From Gavia stellata (taxonomy: Eukaryota; Chordata; Aves; Gaviiformes; Gaviidae): 64,000 bases of DNA. Under the pieces are notes generated by a model. That model did no database searches and was not told the DNA's origin. It saw only the letters and a list, made by a program, of their open reading frames with translations. The stretch covers positions 10,417,034 to 10,481,033 of the forward strand of contig NC_082618.1 in NCBI RefSeq assembly GCF_030936135.1, given 5' to 3'. The translations under genes were made by a program, and so were the position numbers. This document shows positions 1-43,800 of the stretch, in pieces; position 1 is the stretch's first letter; every line of letters begins with the position of its first letter.

Positions 1-6365
<6,365 letters not shown>

Positions 6366-6450
6366 CTGCCGCCTCTCCCCTCCGCCCGGCTCCTCACTGA
6401 CAGTGTTTGGGACCCCCTCGGGGAATGACACCCAGCGCACCGCGCGCTGC
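6366..6450 (-). other. BCAS3: Probable non-coding first exon of BCAS3 (right-hand limit uncertain)
   Basis: On the minus strand the sequence GAGGCGGCAG is followed by GTGAGG, a strong donor at 6365 inside the CpG island. It is the best donor upstream of coding exon 2, just downstream of an NF-Y box. The transcription start is not determined; the right-hand boundary is a guess from the CCAAT box position. Confidence 0.5.
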
Positions 6451-6451
6451 C

Positions 6452-6461
6452 AGCCAATCAG
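6452..6461 (+). promoter_or_regulatory. NF-Y (CCAAT) box
   Basis: AGCCAATCAG matches the NF-Y consensus. It sits close upstream of the inferred BCAS3 exon 1, with ATTGG on the BCAS3 sense strand; NF-Y works in both orientations. Confidence 0.65.
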
Positions 6462-6627
6462 ACGGCTCCGAAGGCGGGCCGCTCCCCTTCGCCAGCCAAC
6501 CCCCAGCCCCACTTCCCCGCGGCGGGCGGGGCGCGGGGAACACGGAGGGCGGCTGCGCCCCAAGCTCGGTTGAGACGGCGAAAGGCAGCCGGCGCTGCCC
6601 CCGCCCGCAGCTTTGTTTACATCGGGA

Positions 6628-6637
6628 TCTCGCGAGA
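6628..6637. promoter_or_regulatory. TCTCGCGAGA palindromic promoter element
   Basis: A perfect 10-bp TCTCGCGAGA palindrome. This motif is known from TATA-less, often bidirectional vertebrate CpG promoters. Here it lies about 200 bp upstream of the probable BCAS3 start. Confidence 0.75.
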
Positions 6638-6707
6638 GCCGCCGCGCCAGTCCCGCGCACGTGGGCGGAGGCGGAGCCGCGGGGGCCGCTGCGTCACGCG
6701 CCGAGCT

Positions 6708-6717
6708 GCCAATTGGC
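6708..6717. promoter_or_regulatory. Palindromic double CCAAT box
   Basis: GCCAATTGGC carries CCAAT on both strands, in the middle of the island, next to GC boxes. The symmetry suits a promoter read in both directions, but NF-Y binding is inference. Confidence 0.5.
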
Positions 6718-7290
6718 GGGGAAGGCCCCGCCCACGCCAGGCGTTCGCGAAGTGTTTACCTTCCGCGCGACCGTGCGCGGTGACGCAGCGGCGGGGGCGG
6801 GGCCTGCGGCCGGCCCTGAGGGGGGCGAGGCGGGCGGTTGGCCCGCGGGAGAGCGGCGGCGGCGGTAGGGCCCTGGGCCCTGCGCGCTGCTCCGCTCGGT
6901 GCCGGGGGCGGCGGTGGAAGCGCGCAGCGGGCAAACCGCCGGCGGGCAGGGAGAGCGCGCAGGGTGAGGGGCCGCGGGGCCGAGGCCGCCCCTCCGCAGG
7001 CAGCGCGGGGGCTTCAGGAGGCGCGTCCCCCTGCCAGGAGGGCGCACAGCGCGCGGCCCGTGAGGGGCCCGAGCGGGTTCCCCGCGGAGGTGGGCTCTGC
7101 CCCAGGGAGAGGGGCGGGAGCAGGTGCCCGGCGCTGCACAGGTCCCCGGGGGTGACGCACTTGGCTGTAGCCGAGCAACCGCTCGTCGTAGGCGGCTCCT
7201 CACACCCGCTCGGGTTCCCGGCGGGGAGACCGCGCCTCCGGCTCGTGGTTCCGGACGGCGGGCGCCTAAAAGCCAGGATGGGGTGGCCTG

Positions 7291-7599
7291 TTCCGGGGGT
7301 CTACCCCGACTTCTGTCACCAAGAGCCGTAATCTAAGTATCAAGAAACGTAAATAATTACTGCAAAGCGTGAGGGAGCGCGCTTCTCCACACAGTACCTG
7401 TTACCAGAGAGGAGTAACCGTTCTTGTTCCCCTCACCCTGAAGAAGATCTCAAAGGGTGGCTCCCCAACTGTAAGTTGCCCCACAGGAGAGTTGGCCTGG
7501 GGAAAAAAGCAGTGCTACAGGGTTTTTTTTTCTTCAGGAAAGCGCAGCAGGGTGATGGCGAGTCACAGACCCTTTCAACGTGTTGATGCAGAACTGGGC
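7291..7599. other. Intergenic, CpG-island shoulder
   Basis: GC content falls off here between the island and the CR1 element. No gene is recognised. An open frame that starts here runs on into the CR1 and is a product of the CR1 reading frame. Confidence 0.6.
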
Positions 7600-8045
7600 T
7601 CTTGTGCGTACTGGGGCTTTACGGTGGTGAGGGGTCTGGGGCACAAGTCTGATGAGGAGCGGCTGAGGGAGCTGGGGGTGTTCAGTCTGGAGAAGAGGGG
7701 GCTGAGGGGAGACCTCATCACTCTCTACAACTACCTGAAAGGGGGTTGTGGGGAGGGGGGTGTTGGTCTCTTCTCCCAAGTGACTAGTGACAGGACAAGA
7801 GGAGATGACCTCAAGTTGTGCCAGGGGAGGTTCAGGCTGGATATTAGGAAAAATGTCTTTACTGAGAGAGCGGTGAAGCACTGGAAGAGGCTGCCCAGGG
7901 AGGTGGTGGAGTCACCATCCCTGGAGGGGTTCAAGGAACGTGTGGACGTGGCACTGCAGGACATGGGTTAGTGGGCATGGTGGGATTGGGTTGGTGGTTG
8001 GACTTGATGGTCTTAAAGGTCTTATCCAACCGTAGTGATTCTGTT
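7600..8045 (+). mobile_element. CR1 non-LTR retroposon, 5'-truncated copy (3' end)
   Basis: Typical avian CR1 3' sequence: GAGGAGCGGCTGAGGGAGCT, then CTGGAGAAGAGG, GACCTCATCA and GGCTGCCCAGGGAGGTGGTG, followed by the 3' UTR with TTGGACTTGATGGTCTTAAA and TCCAACC, ending near ATTCTGT. The reading frame of the C-terminal end of the CR1 ORF2 protein stays open through about 7971 (for example [20 protein letters not shown]), with its stop at 7969-7971. The left boundary is approximate. The GGACATGG...GTGGGCATGG style tail resembles CR1-J/E-like subfamilies of non-galliform birds, a tentative assignment. Confidence 0.92.
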
Positions 8046-9250
8046 TATTTCACAAGAGAAAAAGGGGTGGTGTAACTCGGGCTTGGTTTTATGAGAAGCA
8101 GAGTGTGTTCACAGGTTAGCTGTAAATTCCTACACTTCCCTGTCTTGGCTTTGAGAATTTATTTCGGAGCATTCAAATGATAACGTAGGTGGGCAAAGCA
8201 TACACGAGAGCAAACTACTGCCCCTGTGTGCCAGCCAGTAAGCTTATGTTTACTGCAGAGGAGCTCTGAATGTTTAATGCTGACTATTGTTCGGCAGCTT
8301 TCCCAGGAAAAAGGGCAGGTTTTGTCTCGTTTATTAGAAGTGACAAAAGCTGATGTCCGCCCCTCCCGCTGGAGAAGGTCTAGAACTGTTGTGAGGAAAT
8401 GTGGGAGGACGAGGCACGTGTTTATGAGTGCGGCAGAATTTGATGAAAATTGAAATTCTGCTTCTGTACAGAGCAAAAAACCTGGGAAAATTGCTCTAAT
8501 CTTTTGCATATTTACATTCTAAGCAGCTGTACAAATACTCCTCTAACTTGTGTCTTTATTGCGACCAGTCATCTTTAAAAGGTTGAATGTCATGAGGTTA
8601 AATTGAAAATAGACAATTACTACCTTAGTTTCTTGCACAGATTGTTGCTAGGTAAGTATATATAGCTGCTCTTAGCCTCTGTGTATTCCCCCCCAGATGT
8701 AGTGCATAATTTCAACATCAGTTATAGCCAAACTTTATTGTTAACTGCAAGTTAAGTCCCATATGCACAGAAATAAATTCTTGAAGGATCTAATTTACAC
8801 AGACCTTTACTTTCACCTTGTAAGGCAGTGCTGCGTTCACAGGATGGATGAAAGAGAATTATACATTTTCAGAAAGCGTATGGTTCCCTCTAGGATTTCT
8901 GTAACCATGGTAACATATTTAGACAGCAGGCCTGATTTCAACCCATGTTTTATTGTTCTGGCAGTAAAGAATTAGATTCTATAAATAACCAACCTAGCCA
9001 TTGGAATAAAATACTGGCCTTTTACTTCCCCGTTAAAAAAAAAAGTAGGTTATATATTGCTGCAGTTAAACATTCAGTATAAAGTGCCAAGATCAGTTCC
9101 ATAATAAAACAGTGTGGGATGCCTCATTTTTGTAAGCCACGTAGCCACAGGGAAGGAAGGGAGAGTATTAGATTTTAATGAATACAAAAAATATGAATAT
9201 AAATGAGTGTGCTCCACAGAACTTCAGCTCGAAATTAAAAAATAAAGCAA
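8046..9250. other. Intergenic between CR1 and the PPM1D 3' end
   Basis: AT-rich sequence without a recognised gene. On the minus strand it has further AATAAA-type hexamers (for example around 8949-8954) that could serve as distal PPM1D polyadenylation sites. Confidence 0.6.
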
Positions 9251-9271
9251 CCCCATCAAATTTTCACGTGT

Positions 9272-9277
9272 TTTATT
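9272..9277 (-). terminator. PPM1D: PPM1D polyadenylation signal AATAAA
   Basis: On the minus strand CTAAATAAAACACG, with a G/T-rich stretch (GGGGTTGCTTTATTT) 20-40 nt downstream, as expected for cleavage near 9250-9257. Other AATAAA hexamers further left may be used too. Confidence 0.65.
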
Positions 9278-9354
9278 TAGGTGAACATACACATGGTCCA
9301 CATACTCAATGAAAATAGTCATAAAATAATTTAAGAACTTTTGTTGCAAGTTAT

Positions 9355-9375
9355 TAGCAGCACCATCAGTATTGG
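9355..9375 (-). promoter_or_regulatory. PPM1D: Overlapping miR-15/16 and miR-29 target site in the PPM1D 3' UTR
   Basis: The mRNA (minus strand) has TGCTGCTA at 9362-9355, a perfect 8-mer match to the miR-15/16 seed. The paired strand reads TAGCAGCAC, and after 6 nt TATTGG, so miR-16 could also pair at its 3' end. The sequence AGCACCATC (plus strand, 9359-9367) equals miR-29 positions 2-10, giving a 7-mer-m8 miR-29 site that shares bases with the miR-16 seed match. Both miR-16 and miR-29 are reported regulators of PPM1D in mammals. Confidence 0.75.
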
Positions 9376-10143
9376 AATAGCAGAAAATTCATGCCTCCAT
9401 AGGGCACACAGCTACGCCTGGATAAAAATGCCATCTTTTGTAACAGGGGATGGGAATGGCTTTATACGACGCTTTTGGGAGTTGGAGATTTGAAAACACA
9501 CACTTTTTTGCTAAATACTTTGACGATTAATGTTACAAAAAATACAACTAAATAAGATACTGCATAGTATTTTAATTAACGTAAAGAAATCGACACTGAG
9601 CTGTGTAAAGCAAGACTCAACATCTCTGCTTCCACGTACATTTCATTTCTGAGTAGAGAAATCTAAAATTTAAAAACAAAATATAGACCTGGTGTATTCT
9701 CTAAAAGACACACTTTAGGTGGAACGTATAGTACTACGAAAATACATATCTTCCATTCTGTTTAATAATTTACTTTAGTTAAAAAGTTGTGAAATTCTCA
9801 TCACAAGAAGCGTATACAAATTCATGACTTTAGTAAATTAACAAAAAGGATTTTTTTTTTTTTAAAACAAGGTTTAGCCCCGCTGTAACAATTATACAAG
9901 GAAGAAAAGAGACTACATTTATATGAAGGAATACAAATTTACACACATTTTACAGTGACTTATACCCTACACATCTACAAAATTCACAGTTATAATACAA
10001 GCAAGTACAAGGCTGGGATAAAGCTGTTTGATACCAAAAGAAGTTTCTACTTTAAAAAAAGATAAACAGGAAGAGTTTCAGACTTCTGCACCAACTTTAA
10101 AATTCTAATCAGACCAAAATACACTGCCTTACACAAACGCCCT

Positions 10144-37430
<27,287 letters not shown>

Positions 37431-37501
37431 GGGGGGGGAGGCTCGGCGCGGCGGCGCCCGCCGCTCCCCGCCCGCGATGGCTGCCCGCCCGCCGCCGCGG
37501 A

Positions 37502-37534
37502 CTATTGTTGATGTCGGCGGCGCCGCTCGGGCAT
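37502..37534 (-). CDS. Possible upstream ORF of PPM1D (10 codons)
   Basis: An ATG at 37532-37534 on the minus strand opens a frame [10 protein letters not shown] and stops at TAG (37502-37504), 71 nt before the PPM1D start codon. The context GGACATGC has G at -3 but C at +4, so initiation would be moderate. It matters only if transcription starts upstream of 37534. Confidence 0.35.
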   Translation of the reverse strand: MPERRRRHQQ

Positions 37535-37538
37535 GTCC
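37529..37538. promoter_or_regulatory. PPM1D: p53-type half-site GGGCATGTCC
   Basis: A perfect match to the p53 half-site consensus RRRCWWGYYY, about 100 bp upstream of the PPM1D ATG. PPM1D is a known direct p53 target with a response element in its promoter/5' UTR. No equally good second half-site lies next to it, so function is inference. Confidence 0.5.
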
Positions 37539-37772
37539 GCGGCGCCGCGCCGCCCGCCCGCCTCCGACAATCGCCGCTGGTACGGCGGGCGCTGCGCGTT
37601 CCGCGCCGCAGCGCCCCCTGCCGCGCCCCCGCCCGCCGCCTCGCCAGGCCCCCGCCGCCGCGGCGGAAGGGGCGGCCGGGCGCGTCCGCGGCCACCACGG
37701 CGCCCCCTGCCGCCGGCCGGCGGGCACGCAGGCAGCTCCAGCCGCAGGGGCCGAGCCGGGGCGGGGGGGTGC

Positions 37773-37899
37773 GCGGCTCTACTACAGGCGGCTCTACTAC
37801 AGGCGGCTCTACTACAGGCGGCTCTACTACAGGCGGCTCTACTACAGGCGGCTCTACTACAGGCGGCTCTACTACAGGCGGCTCTACTACAGGCGGCTC
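37773..37899. repeat. 15-bp minisatellite, 8 perfect copies plus a partial ninth
   Basis: The unit GCGGCTCTACTACAG is repeated without a single change from 37773 to 37892 and then breaks off at GCGGCTC. The 15-bp period keeps all six frames open, so every long open frame crossing it contains a five-residue repeat (GSTTG, YYRRL or ALLQA on the plus strand; VVEPP on the minus). It lies at the outer edge of the PPM1D CpG island, about 340-470 bp upstream of the start codon. Confidence 0.97.
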
Positions 37900-40800
37900 G
37901 CCCACTTCACTACCTATAAGGGCGCCAGCTACTAATTCGAAGCGTGGGACTCCCCACGTTGCTCCATGAATCCCAGCACGTTACTCCAGGCTTCTGCCCC
38001 GTCTTTCCTTGCTCCTGGCCTGAAAGCCCTGCTTTCCCGCCTGGACAATAAGGATTCCCACAAGAGATTTCCCTGGAATTACACATCCTGCGGGACACGC
38101 TGATGCACTGTTTACGCTTATGACTATTTAAGACGTTCCCTGCATACTGGAGTGTTTTGCGCATTTCATTTTTATAGCTGAAATTCTAGATCCGGTTTTA
38201 TTTGCGATCTGCTACCACTTTCAACTCTCAGAGCCCCTTCCCGCTACAAGCTTACAACAGCTAAAACCATTACTGAATTTTGCAAAAATACGTCCGCTGT
38301 CGCTAAAATGGAGATAACTGCTTAAGTACTGCAAGTACTCTGGATTTCCTTCCATTAACCACATTAAAGTCAACAGTATTTAAAAAGTAAGAAATATATC
38401 AACAAAGCTTTGCATTTCTAGAGCACCTAGGGATTTGAAAACCTGTTACAAACATTAATGAATTAATCCACACTAATCCAATAAGATAACTATCCCTTCC
38501 TATTTTACAGGTGTTTATACCATCAGATCAATCACCAGATCATCAGCCAAATATAGAACTGAGAAATCCTGCTTTAAAAATCTGTCCATTAAGTTTCATA
38601 ACAGAGTATTTTATACATTTGCCACATATATGAAATGTATACTTTAAAGGGGCATAAAGGAGAGAAAGACTAATTTGAGACAAAGACTAACTTGAGCTTT
38701 ATACAATCCAAAACACCACAACATATCCCTATTTCCCTTTTAATTAACATAAAAGCACAGCATGGCAATCGCCAGGCCTGCAGCAGATCCACTGCCATCC
38801 ACATCACAGCACACATAAAAGGGGGTGAACAGATCTTTTTTTCAATTACTTTTTAACACAAAGTAGCCAGAAAACAAGGCAACTGACTTGATGCTATTGA
38901 CAAAAAAAATTACAAAATAATATTGTCAGATCTATGTCATCATAGGGACAATTAAAGCCGTCTGCTTCTAAGTAGAATATCCCTGTTTCATAGCTGAATA
39001 AATGCAGCCAGAGATGTCGTTATGTAAGGATTAGTACCATTCACTATAGGTAATACTTTCCTAAACAATTTAGAGTGGAAAATCATAGGCTACTCCAGGA
39101 GCAGAACCAAACAGATTGACTCCTACCTCTACGTGTAAGGAGTCAATTGCAAATATGTAAACATATTCTAGGTAGTCTGGTATTTCTAAAGAATTTAAGG
39201 AAACAAAGGGGAAAAAATAATTAGTTATGATGGAAGAAACTCCTCTTCAAATGCCAAGGTATTTCTGTCTCTTCTTTTTATGTCTAAGTATTGCTTTTGC
39301 ATTTTCAAGTGGAATAAAACACCTCACTTCTGTCAGTACTAACCCTGATAATCAAGACAATACCACCATATATGTCATACCTACACTCACAAATGTAATC
39401 AAATTACAATACCTTAAAGGTGTTTTTGCATGCAACAACTACATTCCTCAAACCGCCGTTGGAAAACAGAAGTGCTTCAAGATTTACTGGGCACACAACC
39501 AGCACATCCTTCAGCAACTAAAACCATATTTCCTAATTTTCTCTTGAAGCCCTTTAGCTCACGAGAACTTTGATTCAACCAACACAGACGCTTGCAGAAT
39601 AGGAACGTGTATATAAAAGTTGAAGATGCAGGGAGAAAAACTTTTAATAAAGGGGAAGTTTGATGGAGGGTACCACTGCAGTTTCCACACTCCAGGACCT
39701 AAGCAATAGGCAATAATTGAAGGGCAATTTAGCATCTTTTCATGCACCTCTTGCTCATATATAAAAATGGGGAGTGCTTTTCTTGTTTTTATACTTAATC
39801 AAATGCTAAGCAGAAACTGCCCATGGTCCCTCAGCTATTTCAGACAGAGAAGTTAGGTTAAACAGCTCATCAAAATTAACGTAAAATTAATGTAAAAGGT
39901 TTCTAAACCAAATACAATCAGATATTTACATGACCTTGATGTTAGCTTATTCACATTTTGGCTAACAGTTATTGAAATAAATCCATTTCACAGTGGCTGT
40001 ACAGGCATTATTATTTCTTGGTCTGGTTCAACTAATTCATGTCATTTCTCAAAATTAAAGACCACAATTTCTTCTGTGGATTAAAAGTTTTTAGTTTTTC
40101 TTTTAATGGTAGTTTAAAAAAAATCCTCAAATAGGCTTAAGCTAAATTAAGTTAGTTACATTTTGAAAAAAGAATGACTCCATCTTTAGTCAAAATAGAT
40201 TAAGCAGCTGTAGTTTAAACCCAGATGAATCTGTTAGGTTAGCTGACATCAGAAGAAAAGTGTCATGGCTTCCATGAATTATTTTACTTTCTAATGTTTG
40301 CTAACGCATCATGCGGTCCGTTAGATATAACCATCAGCAATCTCGCTAGGGTATCTCTGAGGATTACCTATCCACAGGCTCGAAGACTGAAAAGCAAAAA
40401 GAAGAAAAAGAGCTGTACAAAGGGAACACGATGCACAAGGTCAGGTGCCTGGAGCTCAAATGCTGCAGAAAGGAGAGGTACATTGTAGCAGAGACAGAAG
40501 AAAGCGTTGTGCACCAATGCACTACATTGCTCCTCAAATGACACCTCCTGTGAATCTGAAATTAAACTTTTTATAGGTCTACACTCAACCTAGTGAATAA
40601 ACAAGTCTACCTTCTCAGCAGGAGCGGCAGGGAAGGTGGTTCACACAGATACTAACATTTTTCACAGCGGTACTCCTTTCCCTCAGCTGCATCAGACAAG
40701 AAAAAGAACCAAGACAAGTATGCTCATCTTAATTCCACATCACAAGCCACTGCTGGCTGGCCAGCACCCTGCCCTCTCTTTTCTAGTAGCATGCTTTATT

Positions 40801-43800
40801 TAAAGTTACACAGTTATATTTCGTAAAAGCCACGATTAATTTTGACTGACAGATGAAAAATACAAAAGTATCATTAGCTCAGATACATAAAAAGCTCGTA
40901 ACCTGGGTACAAACCTAATCACAGAACAGCAGAAAGCAGCGCTGCCCATCTGGCTTTGGCAAACCTACGTTCTTAAAGCCTTCTTCATTTGTGAAGCACC
41001 TCAGCTGATTTTCGTGACACACCTTCATGTCTTAGTGCTTACAGCCACATAATAATCCTTCTCCTTCCTCCAGCCCCTAAGGAAGCTTCAACAAGCCAAG
41101 CTGATGGTGACCAAAGGTTATTATACCTCTTACAGTTCTTGCATAGCCTATGTGAAATGTGTCAGTCATCTCAGCAATAGTCTCAGATAAAGCATGAGAA
41201 TCTCATGTAAAAGAAGAAGATAAAACTGAATACTATCCACATTTTTAAAGGTTTTTCCCTAACCAATGAAGGAGTGCAGGCCCTGACCACACAAGGAGTT
41301 AGCACCCTCCAGGTATGATAGCGTACAAACTCAGTTCCTTCACGTTCCCTGAGGTATGACCATAACGGCATTGCTTTAACATTTCATCCAGAATGCAACT
41401 ACTGAACTGATGCATGTGAAGAATACAAAGATGAAAATTTATTTATCTGGGTTGCAGTAAACATGAAAGCAAAAAAAAAAACCAGCATAAAAAAAGATCT
41501 GACAAGTTCATGTGAATGCTCTGCATTTAGCTCTTGTTTTAGAGCAACAGTCTGTTACGTTGGCTCCTCTACAGTTTAATGATTTCCTGTTAAGAATTTA
41601 AAATTAGAAGCCTCCAACAACTTCCCCATAAACTATTTTCAAGGTTCCTTTAATATCCACATCAAGGAGATATAGTAGGTTCATATGTTATCCATGTCAG
41701 TTCACTTCCTTCCCACTTCAAAATAAGCACATTGCAGGAAAATTCAGCAGGTTTTTTATTGTTTTCTTAGAACCTTTTTTTTCCATTAAGTATGTCCAAC
41801 CATAGTAATTAAAAAATAAAGCTGTTCACATATACAAGCTCACATTTAAACCATGACAAAAGAGGACCGCTGGTCTAATCTGAAAAGCCTAAACTATGCT
41901 AGATTGTGATCTAAATCCAAGTTTTCCATTGATGAGTTAGCTTGAACCTTCAACTACATTCATACTGAACTTCACCTATGTTAACACATCAAGTTCACCA
42001 GCATGTTTTTGCTCTTTGACAAGTACCTTACCTTTGATGAAAACATGCCAACAACAGTCTTGCACTGGCAGCGTACAAAACAGATTCAATCTTTTTCATC
42101 CGTGCTTTCTAGAATTACATTCCTGCAAAACAGACACAGTATTTAGTATTTTTCACCTATACATCTCAAACTATATAGCACTGTTTATACTTTTGACTCT
42201 GAAATGGCATAATTGCAGTAGTTATACTATTACACCAGATTTACAAAATTATTTGTGATAGGAATATAAAAGGCAGAACATCCGCAGGCATGGCATCTCA
42301 GTTCCTTGCTAGGTCAGTGAAAGGACTCACAAACACTAATCACCATCTCTCTGACAAAAAACAGCATCTATACTTATCCACCAAAAATGCTCATTATGTG
42401 AACTCTTTCTAATTAATTTCAGTTACAAATGAGTCAGGTGAAAGCGCAGTTGACTTAACATGACCTAAGAACAAAACAGTGAAAAAAATGCAGCAATAAG
42501 AGAGGCAATTCTGCTGCTTCTTGTGCAAGATCTAACAAATGTACAGCTGCTAATTTGGTCGAAATATAAATCTGCACGCACAATTGGAAAAACCACTCCT
42601 TTTCAGTTTGCAGCTCAGCCACAGAGTCAAAAATTGTAAGACAAAGACAACATTGCTACTTCCTGCAGTAATTTGCAGACCAAATTGACTTTCTAGTCAT
42701 GAAACCATGGTTTCAGATACAGATTGGGAAAAGCTCATGTGAACAACCTCCTCTCGCGGAGGTGAACTTCAGCAATTCACTGGTGTCCAGAAACAATAAC
42801 TTGGTACCAATATCTGGTTGGGATTTTTTTTTTAAAGGTTTTGAGGAGGGTTTTTTTGTGGTGCAGAACAACATCAGGCTCCCACCACATTCTGTTGAGA
42901 TTACTCAACCATCTTCCTTTGCAGATGTAAAGACTCTTCTATATGAACGTCTTCAACAGAGGGAATTTTGACAACCAAGAGGTTGTTTGATCTCTAGGGG
43001 CAGTTTTTATAATAGAAGGCTATGATTAGATTTTCTTTATACATTTATCCATTATTAGGCTTGTCTGCATCCCCATCCACTACAATGATACACAGATGTA
43101 CAGAGCCATTGCGCTCCATACGCTTTACATGTGAGTTGTTCAGATACCCAGATGCATCTTCAAAAGCTAAGATTACAGAAGACAGACTGACTGAATGCTT
43201 TTGCCTAAACAACATACATTACCGTTTTGCTTTCAGACACAGGCAGTATTTGTAAATGTCCTTTACATGTTTCCCTATATAAAAAAGGCAAAAGGAAAGA
43301 GAAAGATATCAACAAAGATAAGACTATCCATCAGAACCTCTGCCAACATGTACTGGAGTCAAAGATTTTCTAACATCTGCAACTATTAATAAGTAATTGC
43401 ATTAAAATAATTTACGGATGTGAAAAGCACATCGCTGTATGGAGCCATTTTGCTAATAAGTTCCCAGTACAGCTTAAGGAAAAAAACCCCATACAACAAA
43501 CAGGATACCTCTTAAGTTTAAAGCTATTCGGAGAACTAGCCAATTATTTAAGAAAACAGACTTTTGTAAAACTGTTTTGCTACTAATTATATTACTTTGA
43601 ATGGTTACCCACTATCTCAACATTAAACACACATACACCGCATGGAGGACTGCGCCAACTCTCTAATAATGCCTTTAAGAACAAAATATGTATCTACAAT
43701 AGAAGATCACAAAGTTGTTTAATACATAAATATCTCAAGCCATGCAGTACTAATAAATAACAAATGCTACTATATCTAAGTTTTATTTCTACCTAAAGAT

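Larger units (their letters stand above)
9253..10143 (-). other. PPM1D: PPM1D 3' UTR
   Basis: About 0.9 kb of AT-rich sequence between the stop codon and the first good poly(A) signal. It carries a strong overlapping miR-15/16 and miR-29 target site (9355-9375). The length is similar to what I recall for the mammalian short UTR; the exact 3' end is not known. Confidence 0.75.

Noticed and set aside
6570-7331. 253-codon Arg/Gly-rich plus-strand frame in the BCAS3 island
   Set aside because: Low-complexity GC-rich frame with overlapping rivals in other frames; no recognisable domain.
37431-37727. In-frame N-terminal extension of PPM1D
   Set aside because: The frame is open upstream but I find no in-frame ATG (the apparent start at 37727 is GTG). 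The conserved protein begins at 37430.
39227-39547. 106-codon plus-strand frame with a signal-peptide-like start in the PPM1D-APPBP2 intergenic region
   Set aside because: No promoter, splice context or family similarity seen; a frame of this size is expected by chance in 7.5 kb of AT-rich DNA. Conservation or RNA evidence would change this.
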